Origin: Streptomyces sp. R302
Lineage (GTDB): Bacteria > Actinomycetota > Actinomycetes > Streptomycetales > Streptomycetaceae
Direction of reading: 5' to 3'
DNA length: 64,000 nucleotides
Assembly: GCF_012927245.1 (NCBI RefSeq)
Contig: NZ_JABBGE010000011.1
Coordinates: 1-64,000, forward strand
In this document: piece by piece, positions 49,768-58,700 of the stretch
Numbering within the stretch: position 1 is the first letter of the stretch
Layout: every line of letters starts with the position of its first letter
Program-made: the position numbers and the translations under genes
The notes under the pieces: model-generated
The model's database searches: none
Seen by the model: only the letters and a program-made list of their open reading frames with translations
Told to the model about the DNA's origin: nothing

Positions 49768-50571
49768 ATGTTCACTGTCACCAGCGCGAACGTCAACGGT
49801 CTCCGCGCCGCCGCCAAGAAGGGCTTCGTCGAGTGGCTGGCGGAGACCTCCGCCGATGCCGTCCTGCTCCAGGAGGTGCGCGCCGAGGAGGCGCAGCTGC
49901 CCGAGGAGGTCCGGACCCCCGAGGGCTGGTTCACCGCCCACGCCCCCGCCGCCGCCAAGGGCCGCGCCGGCGTCTCGCTCTATCTGCGGCGCGAGCCCGA
50001 CGCCGTCCGCGTCGGCTTCGGCTCGGCCGAGTTCGACGGCTCCGGCCGCTACATCGAGGCGGACCTGCCCGGTGTCACCGTCGCCAGCCTCTACCTGCCC
50101 TCCGGCGAGGCCGGGACGGAGAAGCAGGACGAGAAGTACCGCTTCATGGGCGAGTTCCTGCCCTACCTCAAGGAGCTGCGGGTCCGCGCCGCCGCCGACG
50201 GCCGCGAGGTCGTGGTCTGCGGCGACTGGAACATCGCCCACCAGGAGGCCGACCTCAAGAACTGGCGGGGCAACCGCAAGAGCGCCGGCTTCCTCCCCGA
50301 GGAGCGGGAGTGGCTCTCCCGGGTCCTGGCGGAGACCGACGGCGGGTACGTGGACGTGGTGCGGGCCCTCCACCCGGAGCAGGAGGGGCCGTATTCCTGG
50401 TGGTCCTACCGCGGCCGGGCCTTCGACAACGACACCGGCTGGCGGATCGACTACCACATGGCCACGCCGGGCCTGGCGGCGAAGGCCGTGAAGGCGTACG
50501 TGGAGCGGGCGGCCACCCATGCGGAGCGGTGGAGCGACCACGCGCCCGTCACCGCCGTGTACGAGCTGTAG
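49768..50571 (+). CDS. xth: Exodeoxyribonuclease III (AP endonuclease)
   Basis: A 267-residue EEP-superfamily nuclease for base-excision repair. The catalytic set is visible: SANVNGLRAA, LQEVRAEEAQ (metal-binding Glu), VVCGDWNIAHQEADLKNW (Asp/Asn), WRIDYHM and WSDHAPVTAVYEL (terminal Asp-His). TATTCT at 49756-49761 is exactly 6 nt before the ATG, with no ribosome site, so the transcript is predicted leaderless. Confidence 0.92.
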   Translation: MFTVTSANVNGLRAAAKKGFVEWLAETSADAVLLQEVRAEEAQLPEEVRTPEGWFTAHAPAAAKGRAGVSLYLRREPDAVRVGFGSAEFDGSGRYIEADLPGVTVASLYLPSGEAGTEKQDEKYRFMGEFLPYLKELRVRAAADGREVVVCGDWNIAHQEADLKNWRGNRKSAGFLPEEREWLSRVLAETDGGYVDVVRALHPEQEGPYSWWSYRGRAFDNDTGWRIDYHMATPGLAAKAVKAYVERAATHAERWSDHAPVTAVYEL

Positions 50572-50602
50572 GGCGCCATATAGCCGTCCCGCCGTCCCGC
50601 CG

Positions 50603-51265
50603 TCAGGCTCCCGGGTCGCGCAGGCGGCGGTCGAGGGCGAGGGAGAGCTCGGCGTCCACGACGGCCTTGGCGAGGGGGCGCAGGCGCTGGATGTCGGCGC
50701 CCTTCACGTGGGGGCCGAGGGCCTCGGTGAAGAGCTCCGCGAGGGCCTCGGCGTGCTCGCGGACGCGGGCGCCGGCCTTCAGTACCTCGGCGAGGGGGAC
50801 GCCCTCGCGGACCAGGGCGGCCGAGACGTCGAGCAGGCGGCGGCTGATGTGGACGATCTCCTCGCCGTCGGTCGCCAGATAGCCGAGGTCGAGGGCGGCG
50901 GCGAGGTTCTCGGGGGTGACCTCGCCGTCGAAGTGGTCGGCGAGCTCCTCGGGGGTGAGGCGGACCGGTTCCTCCTCGGTGGGGGAGCCGAGTTCGAGGA
51001 CCTCGCCGACGTCCCGGCCCGATTCGAAGGCCGTGGTGAGGTCGGCGATGCCGGTGAGGGTGTGGCCGCGTTCGAGCAGGGCGGCGATGGTGCGCAGGCG
51101 GGCCAGGTGGCGGTCGTCGTACCAGGCGATGCGGCCCTCGCGGCGGGGCGGCGGGATCAGGCCGCGCTCGCGGTAGAAGCGGAGCGTGCGGACGGTGATG
51201 CCGGCCGCCTCGGCCAGCTCCGTCATCCGGTACTCGTGGGGCGGGTTCCCTGATCGTTCTGCCAC
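50603..51265 (-). CDS. MerR-family regulator (of the BVMO operon)
   Basis: A 220-residue regulator. The MerR winged HTH is YRMTELAEAAGITVRTLRFYRERGLIPPP with IAWYDDRHLARLRTIAALLERGHTLTGI; the C-terminal part is a helical effector domain without the Cys cluster of metal sensors. It is divergent from the monooxygenase operon. The palindrome TACCGCCGGTA (51284-51294) lies 19 bp upstream of its GTG. TAGGCT (reverse strand, 51273-51278) stands 7 nt from the start, so it seems leaderless. An organic effector such as a ketone is likely (inference). Confidence 0.85.
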   Translation of the reverse strand: MAERSGNPPHEYRMTELAEAAGITVRTLRFYRERGLIPPPRREGRIAWYDDRHLARLRTIAALLERGHTLTGIADLTTAFESGRDVGEVLELGSPTEEEPVRLTPEELADHFDGEVTPENLAAALDLGYLATDGEEIVHISRRLLDVSAALVREGVPLAEVLKAGARVREHAEALAELFTEALGPHVKGADIQRLRPLAKAVVDAELSLALDRRLRDPGA

Positions 51266-51283
51266 ACCCGCCAGCCTATGTTG

Positions 51284-51351
51284 TACCGCCGGTAACTTTC
51301 CCTCGCCCGACCCCTACCGCTCGGTATGGAGCTGCTCTACAGTCCGACTGT
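51284..51351. promoter_or_regulatory. Palindromes between merR and the BVMO gene
   Basis: TACCG-C-CGGTA (51284-51294) is next to the merR promoter and ACAGTC-C-GACTGT (51339-51351) is 47 bp before the monooxygenase ATG. Both are perfect palindromes with a 1-bp centre and are candidate operators for the MerR protein or another dimer. Confidence 0.45.
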
Positions 51352-51397
51352 GCCAGTGATTGCTGGCGGAATCTTGGCCGGGCGCACGGGAGGCGGC

Positions 51398-53002
51398 ATG
51401 GCGAAGCACGAGCACGTTCGGGTGGCGGTGATCGGATCGGGGTTCGGTGGACTCGGGGCCGCCGTCCGGCTGCGCCGCGAGGGGATCACCGACTTCGTCG
51501 TCCTGGAGCGGGCCGACTCCGTGGGCGGCACCTGGCGCGACAACAGCTACCCCGGGTGCGCCTGCGACGTGCCCTCGCACCTCTACTCCTTCTCCTTCGC
51601 GCCCAACCCCGACTGGCCCCGCACCTTCTCCGGGCAGCGCCACATCCGGGCCTACCTGGAGCACGTCACCGACACCTTCGGGCTCCGGCCGCACCTGCGC
51701 TTGAACCACGAGGTCATGAAGGCGGCCTGGAACGAGGACGAGCTGCGCTGGGACATCGAGACCAGCCGCGGCAGCTTCTCCGCCGACGTCGTCGTCTCCG
51801 CCACCGGGCCGCTCTCCGACCCGAAGATCCCCGACATCCCGGGGCTCGACGGCTTCACCGGCAAGGTCTTCCACTCGGCCCGCTGGGACCACGACTACGA
51901 CCTGCGGGGCAAGCGGGTCGCCATGGTCGGCACCGGCGCCTCCGCCATCCAGATCGTGCCCTCCATCCAGCCCGACGTCGCCCGGCTCACCCTCTTCCAG
52001 CGCACGCCCCCGTGGGTCATGCCCCGCGTGGACCGCGCCATCAGCGGCCCCGAGCGCTGGCTGCACCGCAAGCTGCCCGCCACCGCCACCCTGCGCCGCG
52101 GCATCCTGTGGGGCATCCGCGAGCTCCAGGTCGGCGCCTTCACCAAGCACCCCGGCGAGCTCGGCCTGGTCGAGAAGCTCGCCAAGGCGAACATCGCCCG
52201 GTCGGTCAAGGACCCGGTGCTGCGGGCCAAGCTCACGCCCACGTACCGCATCGGCTGCAAGCGGATCCTGCTCTCCAACGCCTACTACCCGGCCCTCGCC
52301 CAGCCCAACGTCGACGTCGTCGCCGGCGGTCTGAAGGAGGTCCGCGGCAACGTCGTCGTCGGCTCCGACGGCACCGAGACCGAGGTCGACGCGATCATCT
52401 TCGGCACCGGCTTCCACGTCACCGACATGCCGATCGCCCCGCGCGTCATCGGCGCCGACGGGCGCTCGCTCGCCGAGGTCTGGAAGGGCGGCATGGAGGC
52501 GCTGCGCGGCGCCACCGCCGCCGGTTTCCCCAACTGGATGACGATCATCGGGCCCAACACCGGCCTCGGGAACTCCTCCATGATCCTCATGATCGAGTCC
52601 CAGCTGAACTACCTGGCCGACTACCTCCGCCAGCTGAACGTGCTGGGCGGCCGGGCCGCCCTCGCCGTCCGCCCCTCCGCCGTCAACGCCTGGAACCGCA
52701 AGGTCCAGAACCGGATGGAGCGGACCGTCTGGAAGGCCGGCGGCTGCGACAGCTGGTACCTCGACGCCAACGGCCGCAACACCACCCTCTGGCCGGGCAC
52801 CACCGGCGAGTTCCGCCGCGAGACCCGGCGGGTCGACCTCTCCGAGTACGAGGTCCTCCGCGCCCCGAAGCCGTTGAAGGCCGTCCCCGAGCCGGCGAAG
52901 GCCGCTCCCGAGCCGGCGAGGGCCGTCCCCGAGCCGGCGAAGGCCGCCGAGCCCGCCAAGGCCGCCGCCCGCGGCGCCGCCAAGAAGGAGGCCGCCTCGT
53001 GA
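51398..53002 (+). CDS. Flavin-containing Baeyer-Villiger-type monooxygenase
   Basis: A 534-residue FAD/NADPH enzyme. The FAD Rossmann motif is VAVIGSGFGGLGAA (Gly13, 15, 18). The BVMO fingerprint is FTGKVFHSARWDHD (FxGxxxHxxxW), followed by the NADPH motif VAMVGTGASAIQIVPSI. It should insert oxygen next to a ketone to give an ester or lactone. The last 40 residues are a low-complexity tail of PEPAKAA-like repeats ending in basic residues, absent from typical BVMOs. GGGAGG precedes the ATG at 51398. The hydrolase gene overlaps its stop. Confidence 0.88.
   Translation: MAKHEHVRVAVIGSGFGGLGAAVRLRREGITDFVVLERADSVGGTWRDNSYPGCACDVPSHLYSFSFAPNPDWPRTFSGQRHIRAYLEHVTDTFGLRPHLRLNHEVMKAAWNEDELRWDIETSRGSFSADVVVSATGPLSDPKIPDIPGLDGFTGKVFHSARWDHDYDLRGKRVAMVGTGASAIQIVPSIQPDVARLTLFQRTPPWVMPRVDRAISGPERWLHRKLPATATLRRGILWGIRELQVGAFTKHPGELGLVEKLAKANIARSVKDPVLRAKLTPTYRIGCKRILLSNAYYPALAQPNVDVVAGGLKEVRGNVVVGSDGTETEVDAIIFGTGFHVTDMPIAPRVIGADGRSLAEVWKGGMEALRGATAAGFPNWMTIIGPNTGLGNSSMILMIESQLNYLADYLRQLNVLGGRAALAVRPSAVNAWNRKVQNRMERTVWKAGGCDSWYLDANGRNTTLWPGTTGEFRRETRRVDLSEYEVLRAPKPLKAVPEPAKAAPEPARAVPEPAKAAEPAKAAARGAAKKEAAS
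52875..52965 (+). repeat. Tandem PEPAKAA-coding repeat at the BVMO C-terminus
   Basis: A GAGCCGGCGAAGGCC-like unit recurs at about 24-bp intervals (three copies, then a shortened one), coding for PEPAKA(A/V). It is a flexible Lys/Pro/Ala tail, prone to copy-number change. Confidence 0.8.
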
Positions 53003-53892
53003 ACGCCCGTACCCTGACCGTCCGTTCCGCCGACGGCGCCGAGCTGCACGCCGAGGTGTACGGCCCCGAGGGCGCGCCCGCCGTCGTCCTCGCCCACGGC
53101 TGGACCTGCTCCACCGCCTTCTGGGCCGAGCAGATCCGGGACCTGGCCGTCGACCACCGGGTCGTCGCCTACGACCAGCGCGGCCACGGACGCTCGCCCG
53201 TCCCCGCCGACGGCGGCTACTCGACCACCGCCCTCGCCGACGACCTGGAGGCGGTGCTCGCCGCCACCCTCGGACCCGGCGAGCGGGCCGTGATCGCGGG
53301 CCACTCCATGGGCGGCATGACGATCATGGCCGCGGCGGCCCGGCCCGGCTTCGTCCAGCACGCCGCCGCCGTCCTGCTCTGCTCCACCGGCCCGTCCCGG
53401 CTCACCTCCGAGTCCACCGTCGTGCCGCTGCGGCCCGGCGGCCTGCGGACCCGGCTCACCGGCGCCGTCCTCGGCTCGAAGGCGCCGCTCGGGCCGGTCA
53501 ACGGGATCTCGAAGAAGGTCCTCAAGTACGCCACCATGGGCCCCGGTTCGGCACCCGGCCGGGTCGACGCCTGCGCCCGGATCGTGCACGCCTGCCCGCG
53601 CCCGTCCCGCTACGGCTGGTCGCAGGTGCTCGCCCACCTCGACCTGGAGGCGGGCCTGCGCGACCTGCGGGTCCCGGCCGCCGTCCTCGTCGGCACCGCC
53701 GACCGGCTCACCCCGCCCGTCCACTCCCGGGCCATGGCCGAGGCGCTGCCGCACTGCACCGGGCTCACCGAACTGGCCGGCATGGGCCACATGACGCCGG
53801 TCGAGGCCCCGGAGGCCGTCACCGCGCAGATCCGCGAACTGACGCTCACCTATCTCGGAGCGCGTCCCACCGGCAAGGAGGCAGGGGTATGA
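52999..53892 (+). CDS. Alpha/beta hydrolase (probable ester/lactone hydrolase)
   Basis: A 297-residue alpha/beta-hydrolase. The nucleophile is Ser103 in VIAGHSMGGM; VVLAHGWTCS forms the oxyanion region, VLVGTADRLTPP supplies the Asp and GMGHMTPVE the His. Lying between a BVMO and an SDR, it would open the BVMO ester or lactone product (inference from operon logic). GTG start overlaps the BVMO stop by 4 bp and its own stop overlaps the SDR ATG. Confidence 0.88.
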   Translation: MNARTLTVRSADGAELHAEVYGPEGAPAVVLAHGWTCSTAFWAEQIRDLAVDHRVVAYDQRGHGRSPVPADGGYSTTALADDLEAVLAATLGPGERAVIAGHSMGGMTIMAAAARPGFVQHAAAVLLCSTGPSRLTSESTVVPLRPGGLRTRLTGAVLGSKAPLGPVNGISKKVLKYATMGPGSAPGRVDACARIVHACPRPSRYGWSQVLAHLDLEAGLRDLRVPAAVLVGTADRLTPPVHSRAMAEALPHCTGLTELAGMGHMTPVEAPEAVTAQIRELTLTYLGARPTGKEAGV

Positions 53893-54770
53893 GCAGGGTC
53901 AGCCTGGAAGGACAGGTCGCGGTCGTCACCGGCGGCGCCCGCGGCGTGGGCGAGCTGCTCGCCCGCAAGCTCTCCGCGCGCGGCGCGAAGATCGCCCTCG
54001 TCGGCCTGGAGCCCGAACTCCTCAAGGAGGTCGCCGGCCGGCTGCACACCGAGGCCGACTGGTGGGAGGCGGACGTCACCGACCACGAGGCGATGGCCCG
54101 GGTCGCCGCCGAGGTCAAGGAGCGCTTCGGGAAGGTCGACATCGTCGTCGCCAACGCGGGCGTCGCGGCCGGCGGCCCGTTCGTCGAGTCCGACCCGGTC
54201 GCCTGGCGGCGGGTCATCGAGGTCAACCTCATCGGCGGGGCGGTCACCGGCCGCGCCTTCCTGCCGGTCCTCATGGAGTCCCGGGGGTACTTCCTCCAGA
54301 TCGCCTCGCTCGCCGCGATCACCCCGGCCCCGATGATGACCGCCTACTGCGCCTCCAAGTCCGGCGTCGAGGCCTTCGCGCACAGCCTGCGCGCCGAGGT
54401 CGCCTACAAGGGCGTGAAGGTCGGCGTCGGCTACCTCTCCTGGACCGACACCGACATGGTGCGCGGCGCCGACCAGGACGACGTGATGAAGGAGCTGCGG
54501 CAGCGGCTGCCGTGGCCGTCGAACCGCACGTACCCGCTCGGCCCGGCCGTCGACCGGATCGTCGAGGGCATCGAGCGCCGCTCCGCCCATGTGTACGCCC
54601 AGTGGTGGCTGCGCGGGATGCAGTCGATCCGCGGCTATCTGCCGGGCCTCATCGCCACCGTCGGCAAGCGCGAGGTGGCCCGCTTCGAGCCCCGCCTCTC
54701 CACGGTCTCCAAGGGCCTGGTGGGTGCGGGCGGCGCGGCCGACGAACAGGCCCGCACCGGGAAGGCGTGA
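53889..54770 (+). CDS. Short-chain dehydrogenase/reductase
   Basis: A 293-residue SDR. The cofactor motif is VAVVTGGARGVGELLA (TGxxxGxG), with VVANAGVA and the catalytic Tyr-Lys in TAYCASKSGVEAFA, Ser in IASLAAI. The C-terminal extension (about 240-293) is typical of the SDRs that sit with FMO/BVMO enzymes. It may oxidise an alcohol to the ketone substrate of the BVMO. Last gene of the three-gene operon. Confidence 0.88.
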   Translation: MSRVSLEGQVAVVTGGARGVGELLARKLSARGAKIALVGLEPELLKEVAGRLHTEADWWEADVTDHEAMARVAAEVKERFGKVDIVVANAGVAAGGPFVESDPVAWRRVIEVNLIGGAVTGRAFLPVLMESRGYFLQIASLAAITPAPMMTAYCASKSGVEAFAHSLRAEVAYKGVKVGVGYLSWTDTDMVRGADQDDVMKELRQRLPWPSNRTYPLGPAVDRIVEGIERRSAHVYAQWWLRGMQSIRGYLPGLIATVGKREVARFEPRLSTVSKGLVGAGGAADEQARTGKA

Positions 54771-54783
54771 GGCCGGCGCCCAC

Positions 54784-54808
54784 GGAACGTGACTGATCGA
54801 AATGCGTG
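54784..54808 (+). promoter_or_regulatory. ECF-sigma-type promoter candidate for the CsbD-like gene
   Basis: GGAAC (54784-54788), 16 nt and CGTG (54805-54808) fit the generic ECF pattern GGAAC-N16/17-CGT, about 85 nt before the CsbD-like ATG. One match in this GC context is only suggestive. Confidence 0.35.
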
Positions 54809-54891
54809 GAATGTTCGCTCGTGCAAGGCTGGTCGAGGCCCTGGGGCACGCCGCCCCGCACCCCTCGCACCCTTACTAGGAGTGAACCTTC

Positions 54892-55074
54892 ATGGGCATC
54901 AAGGACCAGTTCCAGGACAAGGCGCAGGAGCTCCAGGAGCGCGCCAAGAAGGCCATGGGCAATGCCAAGGACGAGGCCTCCGAGCGCGCCAGGCAGGAGC
55001 GCGAGGGCTCGCAGGAGGCCAAGGAGCGCGGGCAGCAGGAGCTGCGCGAGCGCACCGGCCGCGACGAGGCCTGA
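54892..55074 (+). CDS. CsbD-like small stress protein
   Basis: A 60-residue, highly charged helical protein (GIKDQFQDKAQELQERAKKAM, then DEASERARQEREGSQEAKERG) of the CsbD/YjbJ type. In other bacteria such proteins are induced by general stress; the biochemical role is unknown. AGGAG about 10 nt upstream sets the ATG. A GGAAC-N16-CGTG element upstream may be an ECF promoter. A perfect terminator follows. Confidence 0.8.
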   Translation: MGIKDQFQDKAQELQERAKKAMGNAKDEASERARQEREGSQEAKERGQQELRERTGRDEA

Positions 55075-55089
55075 CGCCCGTCCTGTGAC

Positions 55090-55123
55090 GGAAGGCGCAC
55101 CCGGTCCGCCGGGTGCGCCTTCC
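55090..55123 (+). terminator. Hairpin terminator after the CsbD-like gene
   Basis: GGAAGGCGCACCCGG (55090-55104) and CCGGGTGCGCCTTCC (55109-55123) pair over 15 bp around TCCG. Confidence 0.88.
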
Positions 55124-55208
55124 GCGTGTGGGCGCACGACCGGTCGGCGCGTGGCCGGAACTGCTCAACTCGCGGGCGCCCGCGCGTGGATCTTCGTACG
55201 CTCCCCTC

Positions 55209-55733
55209 ATGTCCGTCGTACTCGAACGCCTCCGTCCCGACCACGCGCCCGCCCTGCTCGCCTTCGAGCGGGAGAACCGCGCCTACTTCGCCGCCACCGT
55301 GCCCGACCGGGGGGACGCGTACTTCGCCGACTTCGCCGCCCGCCACCAGGCCCTCCTCGACGAGCAGGAGGAGGGGACCGTCCGCTTCCACGTCCTGGTG
55401 GCGGAGGACGGGCGGATCGTCGGCCGGGTCAACCTCATCGACGTCGCCGACGGCGCGGCCGAACTCGGCTACCGGATCGCGGAGTCGGCCGCCGGCCGGG
55501 GCCTCGCCACCCGGGGCGTGCGGGAGGTGTGCCGGCTCGCCGTGGACGAGTACGGGCTGCGCCGGCTGTACGCGAAGGCGTCGCCGGAGCACGCCGCGTC
55601 CCGGGCGGTGCTCGCCCGGGTCGGCTTCGGGGCGGTCGGCAGGGAGCGGTTGAGGACCGGGGAGTCCGCGATCGCCTACGAGCTGGATCTCGGCGGCAGT
55701 TTCGGGCGGGAGCGGTCCGGCACGGACTCGTAG
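55209..55733 (+). CDS. RimJ-type GNAT acetyltransferase
   Basis: A 174-residue GNAT with LRPDHAPALLAFERENRAYF at the start and the CoA-binding LGYRIAESAAGRGLATRGV, then RLYAKASPEHAASRAVLARVG. TACGCT (55197-55202) stands 6 nt before the ATG and no ribosome site is visible, so it is predicted leaderless. Its last 58 bp overlap the 3' end of the convergent Tricorn gene, so both proteins' C-termini share DNA. Confidence 0.86.
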   Translation: MSVVLERLRPDHAPALLAFERENRAYFAATVPDRGDAYFADFAARHQALLDEQEEGTVRFHVLVAEDGRIVGRVNLIDVADGAAELGYRIAESAAGRGLATRGVREVCRLAVDEYGLRRLYAKASPEHAASRAVLARVGFGAVGRERLRTGESAIAYELDLGGSFGRERSGTDS

Positions 55734-58700
55734 CCGGGCGGGCTCGACGCGGGCGCCGCTTCGAGCAGGGCGAGGGCCCGGTGGACGGCGTCGTCGAGCT
55801 GGGCGTGCCGGCCCTCGGCCCAGTCGAGCGGGGTGCGCAGGACGGCCAGGTCGGGTTCGACGCCGTGGTTCTCCACGGACCAGCCCCAGTCGGAGAACCA
55901 GGCGGCGTTCATGGGGACGGTGATCCGGGTGCCGTCGCCGAGCTTGTGGCGGCCGGTCATGCCGACGACCCCGCCCCAGGTGCGCTGGCCGACGACGGGG
56001 CCGAGGCCGAGGAGCTTGAAGGCGGCGGTGATCATGTCGCCGTCGGAGGAGGTGGCCTCGTCGGCGAGGGCGACGACGGGGCCGCGCGGGGCGTTGGAGG
56101 CGTAGCTGACGGGCTGGGCGTTGCGGGTGAGGTCCCAGCCGATGATCTTCCGGGTGAGGGTCTCGACGACGAGTTCGCTGATGTGGCCGCCGGCGTTGCC
56201 CCGGACGTCGACGATGAGGGCGGGCCGGGAGACCTCCATCCGCAGGTCGCGGTTGAACTGGGCCCAGCCGGAGCCGCCCATGTCGGGGATGTGGAGGTAG
56301 CCGCAGCGGCCGCCGCTCAGCTCGCGGACGACGGCCCGGCGTTTGGCCACCCAGTCCTGGTAGCGCAGCGGACGCTCGTCGATCAGCGGGACGACGGCGA
56401 CGCGGCGCGAGCGGCCCTCGCCGCCGGCGGGGGTGAAGGTGAGCTCGACGGTGGTGCCGCCGGTGCCGGCGAGCAGCGGGTAGGGGCCGGCGACGGGGTC
56501 GACGGGCCGGCCGTCGACGTGGGTGAGGGCGGCGCCCTCGCGGATGCCGGTGCCGGCGAGCGGGGAGCGGGCCTTGGAGTCGGAGGACTCGCCGGGCAGG
56601 ATCCGCTTCACCACCCAGCCGCCGTCGCGGGGCACGAGGTTGGCGCCGAGGAGGCCCTGGGGGCGCTGGTAGTGCGGCGGTCCCTCGTTGCGCCGGGCCG
56701 GGGTGACGTAGGCGTGGGAGGTGCCGAGCTCGCCCATGACCTCGCGGAGCAGGTCGGCGAACTCGTCGGGGGAGGCGACCCGTTCGAGCAGGGGCCGGTA
56801 CTGGTCGAGGATCGCGTCCCAGTCGACGCCGCCCATGCCGGGCTCCCAGAAGTAGGCGCGGACGATCCGCCCGGCCTCCTCGTAGGCCTGGCGCCATTCG
56901 GCGCCGGGGTCGGCGTCGTGGAGGATGCGCCGCAGGTCGAGGTAGACGGTGGAGTCGCCGTCGCCGGCCTCGGTGGCGGGGACGGCCCGCAGCTCGCCCT
57001 CGTCGAAGACGACGAGCCGGGTGCCGTCGCCGCTGACGGCGAACCAGTCGAGGTCGCGGGCGAGTTCGGTGCGGCGGGCCTTGGTGACGGAGAAGTGCTC
57101 CAGGGTGGGCCGGCCCGAGGTGTCGGCGGGGTTGGCGAAGGTCTCGCCGAGGGCGCCGGAGATGGGCCAGCGCAGCCAGACGAGGCCGCCGCCGGTGACG
57201 GGGGCGAGCGCCGAGTACTTGGAGGCGGCGACCGGGAAGGGGGTGACCCGGTCGGGCAGGCCCTCGATCTCCACGGTGACCGTGCCGTCGCCGCTGTCGG
57301 CGCCGTCGTCGGCGGGGTCGAGGCCGCCGGCCGCCGGGCGCCCGTCGGGCAGCAGCGCGAAGGGGGAGGGGGTCGCGGAGGAGAGCGGCACCAGGTAGGG
57401 GCGGCAGCCGAGGGGGAAGGACAGGTCGCCGGTGTGGACGTCGTACACCGGGTCGAAGCCGCGCCAGGAGAGGAAGGCGAGGTAGCGGCCGTCGCTGGTG
57501 AAGACCGGGTTCTCGTCCTCGAAGCGGCCGTTGGTGACGTCGATGACGGTGCGCGGGCCCGGTCCCGAGATGCGGACGAGCTTGATGGAGCGCAGGGAGC
57601 GGCCGATGCCGGGGTGGGACCAGGTGAGCCAGGCGCCGTCGGGGGAGAAGGCGAGGTCGCGGACGGGGCCGTTGACGGAGCGGATGAGCTCGGTGACCTC
57701 GCCGTTGGAGTCCTCGGTCGCGTCGATGAGGAGGAGCCGGCCGTCGTTGGAGGCGATGGCGAGCCGCTCGCCTTCGGGGTCGGCGACGAGCTCCTCGACG
57801 CGGCCGAGCTCCCCGGCGGCGAGCCGGCGCGGCGGCCGGTCGCCGCTGGCCCGGGGCAGGTAGGCGATCTCGACGGCGTCGTCGCCCTCGGCGTCGGTGA
57901 CGTAGGCGATCTGGCCGCCGCTGCCGAGCATCTCGGGGAGCCGGACGCGGACGCCGGGGGTGTCGGTGATGGCCCGGGCGGGCCCGTCCCGGTGCGTCAG
58001 CCAGTACAGGCTGCCGCGCACGCCGACGGCGCTGGCCCGGCCGGTCTCGTCGACGGAGAGCGCGTCGACGTGCTGGGCGGCGGGCACCTGGTAGGGGCGG
58101 CGGCCGGCCCGCTGTCCGCCGAGCCGGACCTGCAGGCGGCGGGGTTCGGCGCCGGCGCCGAGGTCGTCGGCGATCCACAGCTCGCCGGCGCACTGGTAGA
58201 CGATCCGGCGCCCGTCGGAGGAGGCGTGCCGGGCGTAGAAGTCGGCGTGGTCGGTGTGGCGGCGCAGGTCGGTGCCGTCGGGGCGGCAGGAGTACAGGTT
58301 GCCGATGCCCTCGTGGTCGGAGAGGAAGGCGATCCGGTACCCGTCCTCGCCGGGCGGCGCGGCGACGAACATGGGGTCGGCGAGGTGGCCGCAGAGGTCG
58401 GGCAGGAGCCGCTCGCCGTGGAGCCAGAGGCGGCCCGTGGCGCCGCCCCGGTACCGCTTCCAGGCGGCCGGTTCGTGCGGCGGGGTGCCGGTGAGCAGGA
58501 GCGTGCGGCGCTCGCCGTCGACGTCCCGGACGGCGATGTCGGAGACCGGCCCCCAGGGCATCTTGCTGCCGGGCGAGCCGTCGGTGGCGACGGTGTAGGC
58601 CCAGGAGAAGTACGAGAAGGGCTGCCCCTGGGAGGAGACGGCGAGGATGTCGGAGCGGCCGTCCTTGTCCGGGGGCGACCAGCCGCAGACCCGGGTGTCG

